NCBI RefSeq assembly: GCF_007301515.1
Contig: NZ_CP041666.1
Coordinates: 2,604,001 to 2,668,000, forward strand
Origin: Radiobacillus deserti
Lineage (GTDB): Bacteria; Bacillota; Bacilli; Bacillales; Amphibacillaceae
Reading direction: 5' to 3'
DNA length: 64,000 bases
Positions 1 through 8,174 of the stretch are shown here, piece after piece (positions within the stretch are counted from its first letter, which is position 1; each line of letters begins with the position of its first letter). The notes beneath the pieces were generated by a model. That model made no database searches. It was not told the origin of the DNA and saw only the letters and a program-made list of their open reading frames with translations. Both the position numbers and the translations under genes were made by a program.

Positions 1-344
1 TATCAAGGAAATTAAACAGGTGGTAAATCCCTCACTGCAATATGGAGCCTTTGTAGTAGAAAATCAAACGGCTGAAGATGATGGGTATTGGGTTTCTGTT
101 CAAGTGGAGGAAGTATGAAGATATTCCCACTGACATGGTAACATTGACAGTCCCCTCGCAAAGATATGCTGTACTAAGGCATAAAGGTGCCAATCATCGA
201 ATTATGAATTCATATGAAGAATTACATAAATGGATGGAGCAAAACAACTGCTTAAGACTAAAAGAAAAATGGCATATAGAAAAGTATTACCGTTGGAATG
301 ATATCGAACATTTAGATATGGACTTGTTAGATACGATTCAATAA
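1..344 (+). pseudogene. GyrI-like / AraC-type effector-binding domain protein, 5' cut by window, frameshifted
   Basis: Frame 2 is open from the window edge to a TGA at 116-118 and encodes the middle of a GyrI-like small-molecule binding domain. The adjacent frame continues the same domain from about position 112 to the TAA at 342-344, with the typical segment DIPTDMVTLTVPSQRYAVLRH. Joining GYWVSVQVEE to YEDIPTDM gives the normal family sequence, so one base has been gained or lost near 110-118. Such domains stand alone or follow an AraC or MerR DNA-binding domain and bind drugs or other ligands. The DNA-binding part, if any, lies outside the window. An intact protein could not be made without frameshifting. 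Confidence 0.6.
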
Positions 345-411
345 ACATTATTTTTTCGTATTTATCAACTAAGATGAATCTTTATTCGTTGGAGTGATCC
401 AGTTTAAGTAA

Positions 412-660
412 GAGAACATTTCATATATATATAACATTATTATCCTGCTGTTGTTATTGTCATTTAACGCATTGGCCTTATTTGGGGCTGGAATGAGTGA
501 AGGTGGGATTGGCTCCTAGATGTGGTTTGTTACTGAGGTTTCATTTCTGTCTTGGGTAATCTTATATATTATTCAATTTGTATTCCCCAGAAGCTTGGCG
601 AATCTCTTCGTTCCTCAAAATGGCCCTATTTTTATTTTTTTTGGAAACAGGTCTTGGTAG
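412..660 (+). pseudogene. possible remnant of a small two-helix membrane protein
   Basis: One frame reads a Leu/Ile-rich hydrophobic segment followed by FNALALFGAGMSEGGIGS, an in-frame TAG at 517-519, then immediately ATG and a second hydrophobic segment (SFLSWVILYIIQFVF). No ribosome binding site or start was found upstream of the first part. It looks like a two-helix membrane protein interrupted by one nonsense codon. No family was recognised, and it could be chance. Confidence 0.2.
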
Positions 661-761
661 GAAAGTCGGTCTAATGATAATGTAACAATCTGGCGTGTTG
701 TTCCATCTACTAAAAATTTCAACTAAAAGATGCATTAGTTGAACATATCCATCAGCAAACA

Positions 762-800
762 AACAGGAACCGCTGAAATGAACATCCAACCGTTCCTGTT
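762..800. terminator. possible terminator downstream of the Dus gene
   Basis: A 9-bp inverted repeat (AACAGGAAC at 762-770, GTTCCTGTT at 792-800) lies about 75 bases past the stop of the minus-strand dihydrouridine synthase gene. The T tract on the minus strand is weak (TGTTTG), so the assignment is tentative. Confidence 0.3.
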
Positions 801-874
801 CTGTTATTTATTACGCTAAACAAACATAGTGAGGTTTAGCTTGTTTTTACTTGGAAACAAGCCTAATATCTTCC

Positions 875-1861
875 TTACAAAGTACTAGCTTCAACATTCA
901 TCCGCTCAAAACTCTCAAGCAATTCTCGAACATCATCCGTCGATTCTGTATCCATCAATTGATTTCTTAATTCACTTGCCCCTCTGAACCCACGGACATA
1001 AATCTTAAAAAATCGACGTAACGGTTTAAAAGGACGGGGTTCAAATTCCGTTGAGTATTTATCAAAGAGATCAAGATGCAACCTTAGCAGGTCCAGTAAT
1101 TCCTTACTACTATGTTCTTTTGCTTCTGTTTCGAAGGCGAATGGGTTGGTGAAAATTCCACGTCCAATCATAACCCCATCCACACCGTATTTCTCAACAA
1201 GCTCCATACCTGTTTGACGATCTGGAATATCACCATTAATCGTCAACAGTGTATCAGGTGCTACTTCATCACGAAGCTTCTTAATCTCCGGAATCAATTC
1301 CCAATGAGCATCCACGTTGCTCATTTCTTTTCTTGTACGAAGATGAATAGAAAGGTTTACAATGTCTTGTTGAAACAGGTGTGTTAACCAGTCCTTCCAT
1401 TCATCTAGCTCAGAATAACCAAGTCTTGTCTTTACGCTTACAGGTAGTCCTCCTGCTTTTGCAGCTTGTATAAGCTCTGCTGCAACGTCCGGACGGCGGA
1501 TAAGACCGCTTCCCTTCCCCTTCGGTGCGACATTATTCACAGGACAGCCCATATTGATATCCACACCACGGAACCCTTCTTTCGCCATTCCAATACTCAT
1601 TTGTCTAAAGTACTCTGGCTTGTCTCCCCAAATGTGCGCCACTATCGGTTGTTCATCTTCTGTATAAGTCAAACGGCCGCGAACACTTTGCATTCCATTT
1701 GGATGACAATAGCTTTCCGTATTTGTAAACTCTGTAAAAAACACATCCGGCCTAGCAGCTTCACTCACTACATGTCGGAACACAACATCTGTTACATCCT
1801 CCATTGGTGCTAATATAAAAAACGGTCGTGGTAATTCACGCCAAAAATTATCTTTCATCAT
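875..1861 (-). CDS. tRNA-dihydrouridine synthase family protein
   Basis: The 328-aa protein belongs to the Dus family, FMN enzymes that reduce uridines in tRNA to dihydrouridine with NAD(P)H. Visible features are the N-terminal barrel start APMEDVTD (about residues 18-25), the motif DINMGCPVNN, whose Cys (about residue 106) is the family's catalytic acid, the KTRLGY segment, SIHLRTR with the substrate-contacting His, and the phosphate-binding end GVMIGRGIF. Length is normal. It resembles the extra Dus paralogue of bacilli (YfjN-like) more than DusB. The paralogue assignment is inference. It appears monocistronic. Confidence 0.88.
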   Translation of the reverse strand: MMKDNFWRELPRPFFILAPMEDVTDVVFRHVVSEAARPDVFFTEFTNTESYCHPNGMQSVRGRLTYTEDEQPIVAHIWGDKPEYFRQMSIGMAKEGFRGVDINMGCPVNNVAPKGKGSGLIRRPDVAAELIQAAKAGGLPVSVKTRLGYSELDEWKDWLTHLFQQDIVNLSIHLRTRKEMSNVDAHWELIPEIKKLRDEVAPDTLLTINGDIPDRQTGMELVEKYGVDGVMIGRGIFTNPFAFETEAKEHSSKELLDLLRLHLDLFDKYSTEFEPRPFKPLRRFFKIYVRGFRGASELRNQLMDTESTDDVRELLESFERMNVEASTL

Positions 1862-1911
1862 TTAAACCCTCTCATTATCGGGTCACCAGAAAATCTGATG
1901 TAACCCCAAAA

Positions 1912-1934
1912 TAAAAAGCAAAGTTAGCTTTGCC
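1912..1934 (-). terminator. orphan hairpin with T tract
   Basis: On the minus strand GCAAAG-CTAA-CTTTGC is followed by TTTTTA. It has the form of an intrinsic terminator but no recognised minus-strand gene lies directly upstream of it. It may insulate the Dus gene from antisense transcription. Confidence 0.35.
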
Positions 1935-2054
1935 CTCTTACACTTATACCATGCTTCAGTACTTTTTATCAAACTAAAGAAATTTTCGACTATTTGTCTA
2001 TTGGTGAAACAAAAAAAAGAGATTGTACGTCCTATAAATAGAGGAGGGATTTCT

Positions 2055-2278
2055 ATGAGTAAATTTTTACTTACCGCCATACCTATATGTACATTTTTAT
2101 CAGGAAGCATTAGCGTGCAACAACCTCATCTCGAAGAGCTTTGAAATATTACCAGGAACAGAAGAACGTTATATAGAAGTTCAAGAATCCGAAACGATGT
2201 CGAAAGTGCGGGCTCCATTACTGTCAGCGAATATAAAATTAAAAGCTGAAGAACCTTTATCCATCATCTGTAGGTAAA
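2055..2278 (+). pseudogene. possible small exported protein, frameshifted
   Basis: AGGAGGG at 2042-2048 precedes ATG 2055. The first 29 codons give a signal-peptide-like start (MSKFLLTAIPICTFLSGSIS) and stop at 2142-2144. The neighbouring frame is open across the stop and runs on with SKSFEILPGTEERYIEVQES to a TAA at 2276-2278. The combination suggests a small secreted protein broken by one frameshift. No family was recognised. Confidence 0.3.
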
Positions 2279-2426
2279 TAAAGCTAACATACTTCTTCTC
2301 CGGCTTCTGAGGTTGAGAATATATAGATAAAAAGAGTGTAGTGAACGGTTTTATGAAACAAAACTACTCTTTCAATCGTATGAAATGAATAAGAATCCAT
2401 ACATAACATTAAAGGAGTAGATTTTA

Positions 2427-2776
2427 TTGTTCTTCATAAAGAAAAAATCAACCTACCTTCTACTTGTTGTTTTAGGGTTTGTATTCTTTTTAGTAGGCTG
2501 CCAGCAAGAAGAGAAAGTTTTCAACGAGGCTGTAACTATAGACAATTTTGATAGCATCATTCTCGGGGATCCAGAGAACGGGGAAAGTGGTACTACGTAC
2601 AAGGAAGTAATAAGTCTGTTCGATGGAAAAAAACAAGTAACTACACGGAGCATAAAGAAGATGGAAAGACCCTAATTGAAGCAGAGTGGGCATACGATGT
2701 ATTAGAGAAGAAATTTGTATCGATAACCTTTGTAGATAATAAAGCTGTTTCTAAGAATCAAGTGGGATTGGAATAA
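2427..2776 (+). pseudogene. DUF3862-type small lipoprotein, frameshifted in an A7 run
   Basis: GGAG at 2414-2417 precedes a TTG start. Residues 1-25 form a lipoprotein signal with lipobox FFLVGC. The mature part begins NFDSIILGD and TTYKEVISLF, as in DUF3862 lipoproteins. The frame then runs out after an A7 tract at 2627-2633. The next frame supplies the rest of the domain (AEWAYDVLEKKFVSITF, then FVDNKAVSKNQVGLE and TAA). A one-base change in the homopolymer restores a normal protein of about 115 aa. It may be a true pseudogene, a slippage-controlled gene, or a sequencing error. Confidence 0.6.
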
Positions 2777-2808
2777 TGAACCTTGAAGGAGTAATAACAA
2801 AAAAATTG

Positions 2809-2838
2809 GAGGCTTGGCCAGGCGGTCAAGCCTCTTTT
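2809..2838 (+). terminator. terminator of the DUF3862 lipoprotein gene
   Basis: GAGGCTTG (2809-2816) pairs with CAAGCCTC (2827-2834) and is followed by TTTT. It sits 33 bases after the lipoprotein stop codon. Confidence 0.75.
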
Positions 2839-3050
2839 AGGTACCATCTTTATCTCTTTCCTTATTCATTGACCATGTGATGCCACCGACTGCTTGTTGC
2901 ATCTTTTTTAATAAATCGGTTTATTCTGGGCAACCAGATTACAGAAGAACGAGTAGTGCCCCATGAATGGAGGGCACATCGACAACTTGCTTCTCAGCTG
3001 AGCCCTAGTTTGTGGAGAACGCAAAAAAAGCCCAGCACCTGATCAATCTG

Positions 3051-4136
3051 TCATCCTCTTAGTCTTACATGGCTTAACTTATGGTTCATTACTATACCCT
3101 TAATACTCAATATGAATTCAAATATAATAAGTGAAAGAATCAACCATACACCTATTTGGATAACAAACGATTGGATTTGTGATAGTAAGCCTGTTCCGAA
3201 GTAACTTCTAAATGTAAATGTATAAAACATACCAAACGTAAATAAACGGCTCCATTGTGTCACATCATATATAAAAATACCCTTTGATAGCCCAAATCGT
3301 TTAACCCGCTTAATAAGCCTAAATATCTCAACTAATTCCACAATGAGAAAAATAGTGGCGGAGACTACCCATATTAGCGTAATAATGGATTCCTGAACAA
3401 CATTTGTAAAAATACAAGCAAGTCCGGTTATCGATACAGCGCCATGCAAAATACAGTTCGTATTTTTCCATTCCTCTTCAATATTTATATTCTTAAAGTT
3501 TTGTAAATACCGCTTTAGAATGAATGCTACACATACAAAATAAAACCCGATTCCCGTCAATACTAAGGAGATACTTATATAAAGTATCATATCCCCTTTA
3601 TAAATTGTATTTAATAGTAATACGAGGGATTGTGTACTAACCGTAGTCAACAGTAAAATTCCATGAACCTTGTTCGTAAATTTCAACCTGCATATGTCTC
3701 TAAGTGCGAATATACTTATCACCATGTAGGTAATCCATAATATACTATTTATGATGGTAATGTATGTGACCAGTGAAATCCATCCCGGGAAGTTTCTATA
3801 TATTAATATGCTACAAATTGAAGTGGCGGCTATCCAGGTTCCAATACCAAATCGATTAATAGGATTTTCATAATGGATACTTCTGAACTGATTACTTTGA
3901 ATGGACAGAATCAAGGAAAATAAGAAAGCAATCCACAAAGAAATATTGAAAATACTTAATAGTTTACCAAAACCACTAATATACTCTGAACCGAAGTAAT
4001 TAGTCACAACCCCCTGTGTAATGATTCCAATTGCCATAACTGCAGCCATAGTAGAGGTAATTATATAAATTCCTCTAAACCAAAAAAATGCAATCAAGAG
4101 TACACATAAAAAGATTAATAATACAAAAAAGAGCAA
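3051..4136 (-). CDS. polytopic integral membrane protein, function unknown
   Basis: This 361-aa protein is almost entirely hydrophobic, with about ten predicted membrane helices from the first residue on, short loops, and basic clusters such as KRYLQNFK and RLIKRVKRF on the cytoplasmic side. The size, helix number and a segment NPINRFGIGTWIAATSI faintly recall the TehA/SLAC1-type anion channel and tellurite-resistance family, but no diagnostic residue confirms it. Neighbours are unrelated regulators and it seems monocistronic. Base composition is AT-rich like its surroundings. Confidence 0.7.
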   Translation of the reverse strand: MLFFVLLIFLCVLLIAFFWFRGIYIITSTMAAVMAIGIITQGVVTNYFGSEYISGFGKLLSIFNISLWIAFLFSLILSIQSNQFRSIHYENPINRFGIGTWIAATSICSILIYRNFPGWISLVTYITIINSILWITYMVISIFALRDICRLKFTNKVHGILLLTTVSTQSLVLLLNTIYKGDMILYISISLVLTGIGFYFVCVAFILKRYLQNFKNINIEEEWKNTNCILHGAVSITGLACIFTNVVQESIITLIWVVSATIFLIVELVEIFRLIKRVKRFGLSKGIFIYDVTQWSRLFTFGMFYTFTFRSYFGTGLLSQIQSFVIQIGVWLILSLIIFEFILSIKGIVMNHKLSHVRLRG

Positions 4137-4290
4137 TCCAAATCACCTATGCGCAAATTATTTAATGGGTTTTAATTTTACCATCAAAAGTAATTTCCAC
4201 CTAATAAAAAGTAAGCAAAGGGTAGGATTACTCTTAAGTAACTGTTTTGGGAAGAACTACTTGGCTAACGTCACGATTTCCGATTAAGGC

Positions 4291-4900
4291 TTATTTTTTG
4301 TTTATCAGCTCCTCAACAACCTTTTCCATAAACTTCTCCTCTTCTTTATTAAAAGCACTAGGAAATAAATAAGGATTAGGATCCTTATAAGAATCATCAT
4401 TATTATCGTACTGTTCCTTTGTTTCATCACCTAAGAGCTGCTTCTTCGTTTCATCATTTAAAAGCGGTACAACTTTAGACTTCATAATCTCCACCATGGC
4501 TTCGGTATGTTTGAGTACTTCAGGATCATTAGGCGCTTTTCCTTCTTGTATGAAGCGCTTCATTTTACTAGTCCACGTGGGCATTTCCTTATCCATTTCA
4601 AGTTGTGCCGTGTATGAATGTAGCTTATTATACACCGAATCACCCGCATGCTTCTTTATCCAGTTGCTTCGTGCTTCTTCATTTTTCAAGGCATGGATAA
4701 GTATAAGTAATGAATCAGAATCGACGTCCTCTGGTCCTGCAATGTTTTTTTGAAGCTGGGCAATGGATTTATCGTTATACACCCGATGTCCATGTTCTGT
4801 GTATTCTGAGCTGTATCTGATCATAATGAGGCAATGTTCGTTCCGTAATTCCTGTTAGCTTTGCAAATTCTCCAATAGAGTATTTTTTCTCCATTGTCAT
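4291..4900 (-). pseudogene. MerR-family regulator, frameshifted and probably internally deleted
   Basis: From ATG 4900 the minus strand encodes the start of a MerR helix-turn-helix (KYSIGEFAKLTGITERTL, then HYDQI). The frame then shifts near 4820. A second frame continues the winged part (EYTEHGHRVYNDKSIAQLQK) and a C-terminal effector region of about 140 residues to TAA 4291. The usual dimerisation coiled coil after the HTH is shortened (QLQKNIAGPEDVDS), suggesting a deletion as well. The family activates genes in response to stress or small molecules. A perfect dyad typical of MerR operators lies just upstream (4936-4950), fitting former autoregulation. Confidence 0.6.
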
Positions 4901-4935
4901 TTGTCCTCACTCCCTTTCCTTTTGAACTATATCAC

Positions 4936-4950
4936 TTGACGTTACGTCAA
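4936..4950. promoter_or_regulatory. MerR-type dyad operator
   Basis: TTGACGTTACGTCAA is a perfect 7+1+7 palindrome 36 bases upstream of the MerR-family start. It overlaps a -35-like TTGAC on the minus strand, the position at which MerR regulators bind. Confidence 0.55.
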
Positions 4951-5095
4951 TAGCAAGATTTGGGTGATATGAGCCTAAATCGGAGTAATATAAAAAGACG
5001 CATTCTTTTGAAGAAAAGCGCCCAATTGTGGTAGATACAATATCCCCAACTACTTTTAGTTTTATTTAATCAAGTTCATACGTAACCTTATCGCC

Positions 5096-5662
5096 CTATT
5101 TTTCCATTAATATTGAATAGTTTTGATAAGCTTTATAATAACTTCCACCTGAAAAAACAACCATAAGGGCAGGTAACAACTTCAAAAGGACAAATGGAGT
5201 TTCAAATAAAAGTGCTTTCCAAAATAACGCACCTTGCATACTCCAAAGAGCCTCATGGTATAATGCCGAATCACTGTATAGCATAAATGAATAAGCCAAA
5301 CACAGCGTACCCAACCAAAAGGAATATTTCATTAGTCTTTTATAATAATTAGCGTAGGATTGGCGATCTGAAAAAATTTCATTTTGACCATCATCTTCTT
5401 TTTGCCAATACCGTATTCCACTTAGCCATGGTCCCTTTATATAATTCCAGCCAAAATCTTCGTATAATCCTTTGTATTCCACAAACTTTTTCTTAGGTAA
5501 ATAATCTTGATAATCAAGTCGCATCACATATCTCTTATCCGTTTTTTCAAATGTATATATTCCTAATCCACTAATATTTGTACAACGATGTCCTTTTTGT
5601 AACTGCTCGTTTAGCCACTGTTGTTCTTTTTCAATATTAAAAAACACTTTAAACCTCTTCAT
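5096..5662 (-). CDS. DUF2812 domain membrane protein
   Basis: The protein starts at ATG 5662 (AAGGAAG 8 bases upstream) and is about 188 aa. The N-terminal 100 residues are the soluble DUF2812 region (RFKVFFNIEKEQQWLNEQL, then YVMRLDYQ and YEDFGWNYI). It is followed by two predicted membrane helices (about residues 112-130 and 150-170) and a short basic tail. DUF2812 proteins are regularly encoded directly after a PadR regulator, as here, with a 14-base overlap, so the two are co-translated. The biochemical role is unknown. An upstream ATG at 5680 is in frame but has no ribosome binding site. Confidence 0.85.
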   Translation of the reverse strand: MKRFKVFFNIEKEQQWLNEQLQKGHRCTNISGLGIYTFEKTDKRYVMRLDYQDYLPKKKFVEYKGLYEDFGWNYIKGPWLSGIRYWQKEDDGQNEIFSDRQSYANYYKRLMKYSFWLGTLCLAYSFMLYSDSALYHEALWSMQGALFWKALLFETPFVLLKLLPALMVVFSGGSYYKAYQNYSILMEK

Positions 5663-5966
5663 TAGATTCACTTCCTTCATACAAGGATAAAATATGCAAA
5701 AGTCTTTCTCGTTCCATTTTTAAAACGGCACTTCCTTCATTGGTTATCAAATACATTTTTCTTCGCCCCGAATTTCCAACAGATTCAATCCATCCATGTT
5801 TAGTCAAGTTTTCAATTGCACCGTATAAGGTACCAGCTGCTAAAATCACGGTACCATTACTCATTTTTTCTATCTTCTGCATGACGGCATATCCGTGAAG
5901 CGGCTCACGTAGAGCCAATAAAATATAATGCATGGTTTCAGACAACGGCAATAATTTATGTTTCAT
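5649..5966 (-). CDS. PadR-family transcriptional regulator
   Basis: The protein is about 105 aa from ATG 5966 (GGGTGAG upstream). It is a PadR winged-helix protein: LPLSETMHYILLALREPLHGYAV, then the recognition region GTLYGAIENLTKHGWIE and the wing SGRRKMYLITNEG. Short PadR proteins act as dimeric repressors that usually control their own operon. A dyad CAGTTCAACTG lies in the spacer of the promoter just upstream (6014-6042), consistent with autorepression. It is in an operon with the overlapping DUF2812 gene. Confidence 0.9.
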   Translation of the reverse strand: MKHKLLPLSETMHYILLALREPLHGYAVMQKIEKMSNGTVILAAGTLYGAIENLTKHGWIESVGNSGRRKMYLITNEGSAVLKMERERLLHILSLYEGSESNEEV

Positions 5967-6013
5967 ACACTCACCCACTATTAAGTTCAACTATATATTT
6001 CAACTGTATAAAA

Positions 6014-6042
6014 ACTATAATACAGTTCAACTGAATAGTCAA
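6014..6042 (-). promoter_or_regulatory. padR promoter with operator dyad in the spacer
   Basis: On the minus strand TTGACT (6037-6042), a 17-base spacer and TATAGT (6014-6019) form a good sigma-A promoter. The spacer contains the palindrome CAGTTGAACTG, and a further half-site TTCAACTGTAT lies just downstream (5999-6009). This layout suits repression by PadR. Confidence 0.6.
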
Positions 6043-6186
6043 TGTCATTTCAAATAAAAAAAGTGGGAAATGAGTGAGTAAGGCCAGCAAAAAGGTAGCC
6101 AGCTTACACTTTTCTTATTCTGCAGATTTCGTTGAGACGTGCTCACTTAACAGTAAAAATCAGCCTTATCACAATAAGGAGGAAAA

Positions 6187-6459
6187 TTATAAAGACTAAA
6201 GAATACGAAATTGGAAGCACCTAAGAAGGTCTTGTCTCTTTATTTAAATACCGGCCTAAGTCAATCCAATCAACAAGATGGAGAAATTAGACTGAAAAAC
6301 AGGTTCAAAAAATTAGAGGAATACATTGAATCCTTACAAAAAGCTGTTGAAACAGAAATTTATAATAATGAACGTGATTTTTCAAGAAGCATGATGATCT
6401 TTGCTACGGACGATCAAGAGGTATGGTTTGCGGAAAAATTGTCCCATACAACATACTGA
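6187..6459 (+). pseudogene. VLRF1/BaeRF-type protein remnant (N-terminal part only)
   Basis: The stretch APKKVLSLYLNTGLS, RLKNRFKKLEEYIESL and RSMMIFATDDQEVWFAEKL matches the N-terminal part of bacterial peptide-release-factor-like VLRF1/BaeRF proteins, normally about 350-400 aa. Here it begins only with a TTG lacking a ribosome binding site, while AAGGAGG at 6176-6182 is followed by a different frame (TKEYEI), so the 5' end is frameshifted. The reading frame stops after about 82 residues. It is a decayed fragment. Confidence 0.5.
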
Positions 6460-6629
6460 ACTGGAAGGATCACGAAATATTATCAAAAGTGTTAGATGCT
6501 GAAACTAATGTTGGACAAGCAGTCCAAGCGGAGGGAAGTAGAATTACACGGTCGTTCCTAAACTCAATAAATGGAGCTTTTAATGTACCCTATAATAGTA
6601 ACTATTCATTAGAAACGGTCACTTTTTAA
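6423..6629 (+). other. short open frame downstream of the VLRF1 remnant, unrecognised
   Basis: A 68-codon frame overlaps the end of the remnant and continues NILNWKDHEILSKVLDAE to a stop directly before a terminator. It lacks a ribosome binding site. It may be the mutated remainder of the same gene or a piece of another one. No family was recognised. Confidence 0.2.
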
Positions 6630-6643
6630 AGTGATCGTTTTTT
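6615..6643 (+). terminator. intrinsic terminator
   Basis: ACGGTCACTTT pairs with AAAGTGATCGT (one G-U pair) and is followed by T6. It closes the VLRF1 remnant unit. Confidence 0.75.
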
Positions 6644-6753
6644 GTATTTGACTTCTATCACGGAGTATCTTCCATAATTTTGGAAATCAACATAACAACA
6701 ATTCGTTATTTTTTGGTATGATAACTAGTGAATCATTGTAAGGAGGATTACCG

Positions 6754-7098
6754 ATGACGAAACGTAAGGTATTCTTTATTATTGCAACGTTAACTATTAC
6801 ATTGATAGGTTGTTCCCAGGTGGAAGAGGGAACTTTTATACAAGGGAATATAGAAAATATTAACGAAAAAAGTGGAGATATGGAAATTGAAATTGAAGCA
6901 TGGACTACAGTTAGCGAGTCAGCATATTCTACAAATTCCTTTGATTTTGCAAAAAAGCCAACATCACAAACGATTCAAGTCTCAAATCCAGAAGATTATC
7001 AGGAAGGACAAAAAATAGAGGTTAAAGTTATTAAAAACTATGAGGAGGATGTCTGGGATATAGATCGATTGAAATTTGAGGTAAAAGAACTAAATTAG
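6754..7098 (+). CDS. small lipoprotein of unknown function
   Basis: AAGGAGG precedes ATG 6754. Residues 1-20 are a lipoprotein signal with lipobox LIGC, so the 94-residue mature protein should be anchored outside the membrane. The mature part (FIQGNIENINEKSGDMEIEI, then PEDYQEGQKIEVKV) has the look of a small beta-rich, OB-like fold similar to YobA/DUF3221-type lipoproteins. That is a guess from pattern only. It may be co-transcribed with the membrane protein 59 bases downstream. Confidence 0.75.
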   Translation: MTKRKVFFIIATLTITLIGCSQVEEGTFIQGNIENINEKSGDMEIEIEAWTTVSESAYSTNSFDFAKKPTSQTIQVSNPEDYQEGQKIEVKVIKNYEEDVWDIDRLKFEVKELN

Positions 7099-7157
7099 AT
7101 AAGTAAAAAATTATTTTCCCTCAGATAGAATCCTGAATTTTTTAAGGAGAGATAATA

Positions 7158-7382
7158 ATGAATAATAAGTCAAACAAAAGTTCATATTCCTATAGCAAAA
7201 ACTTATCTCAGTCCATATTTTTCCTGTCATTAATGCTTATTTTTAGTATTTTTAGACATATAAATACCGATTACACCGGCTCTACAATGTCCCCTTTTTT
7301 TAAATACGGAGACACAATCGTCCTTATTGTAGCAATCCTTATATCAATCATTATTCTATTCATACAGAAAAACAAGCGCTAA
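7158..7382 (+). CDS. small membrane protein (two predicted helices)
   Basis: AAGGAGAG precedes ATG 7158. The 74-aa product has a polar Ser/Lys-rich N-terminus, a helix at about residues 19-33, an outer loop with a DYTGSTMSPFFKYGD segment, and a second helix at about 51-68 with a basic end (QKNKR). It is followed by a strong terminator. No family was recognised. Confidence 0.65.
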   Translation: MNNKSNKSSYSYSKNLSQSIFFLSLMLIFSIFRHINTDYTGSTMSPFFKYGDTIVLIVAILISIIILFIQKNKR

Positions 7383-7456
7383 AAGAATTCGCTCATCTAT
7401 TACTGATTCAAAGATTCATTGGTGGAAAGTGTTCTCAAAAACCTTTAGATTCCATA

Positions 7457-7487
7457 AAAAAATGCCATCATAATGATGGCATTTTCA
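7457..7487. terminator. bidirectional terminator between convergent genes
   Basis: AAAATGCCATCA (7459-7470), loop TAA and TGATGGCATTTT (7474-7485) form a perfect 12-bp stem with A and T tracts on both sides, between the plus-strand membrane gene and the minus-strand gene ending at 7506. Confidence 0.85.
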
Positions 7488-7505
7488 GCTTTTATCAGAG
7501 TTACT

Positions 7506-7967
7506 TTATTGAAGTACTTTTAGAACCCTGTTCATCACTGTCTTATCTTTTTGCGTAACTTTCTTCGGTTTATTTGGAGGTATGGCTTGTAACTCATCCT
7601 GTTTATTTTCTACTTTAATAATCTGTAAATAAAAAGGAGGAGTTTCACGGTCACCTTCCAAATACCCTCTTAAAAACTTAAATTTTTTAACGGTCCCTGC
7701 CATTTTCCCTTTGTAATCCCATTGTATTCCATGCTTATACCGCTTATCCATGTTTTCCTTAAGTGCCAACGCCTCTGAAACTGCTTCCTCTGGAGTATTG
7801 AAAAATGAATTCTTTCTTTTAAGCCCCTTCATTTTAATTCCATCTCCAGCTCTAGCTTGGTATAAATATGCTGTCAATATGGTCATCCTTCCTGTGATTG
7901 TCTCACACCCTCTGCCGGCGAGCCGATACACCAGAAGACCAAAGGGTTTTTTTCCCTTACTATTCAT
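7506..7967 (-). CDS. hypothetical basic protein
   Basis: The frame encodes up to 153 residues. A second start at ATG 7886 gives 126 residues (MTILTAYLYQARAGDG) and fits protein-like composition better, but AGGAAGG directly abuts it. The 7967 start has AAAGG at good spacing. The protein is soluble and Lys-rich with NTPEEAVSEALALKENMDK and a C-terminus of basic clusters (PPNKPKKVTQKDK). No domain was recognised. It is bounded by terminators on both sides. Confidence 0.55.
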   Translation of the reverse strand: MNSKGKKPFGLLVYRLAGRGCETITGRMTILTAYLYQARAGDGIKMKGLKRKNSFFNTPEEAVSEALALKENMDKRYKHGIQWDYKGKMAGTVKKFKFLRGYLEGDRETPPFYLQIIKVENKQDELQAIPPNKPKKVTQKDKTVMNRVLKVLQ

Positions 7968-8065
7968 AGTATAACCTTTTTTGCCAGTTTATACCACCAT
8001 AAGGGTTATAAAACTCATCTGACTAGAAATTAGAAGTCAACGGGGGAGTTAGTTACATTAAACCA

Positions 8066-8097
8066 ACAAAAAAAGATCATCTAAAGAAGATGATCTT
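8066..8097 (-). terminator. terminator of the SET-domain gene
   Basis: On the minus strand AAGATCATCT-loop-AGATGATCTT is followed by T5. It lies 78 bases past the SET-domain stop codon. Confidence 0.75.
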
Positions 8098-8174
8098 AAG
8101 TACATGTCCGACAACTTCATAATCCATTTATAACCGATAGGAAGTAGTTAAAAAGATTAATTGTACTTCCTTTA

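Noticed and set aside
1883..2110. 75-codon minus-strand frame upstream of the Dus gene
   Set aside because: It has no ribosome binding site and runs antisense to the better-supported small exported-protein start at 2055. A hairpin terminator lies within it.
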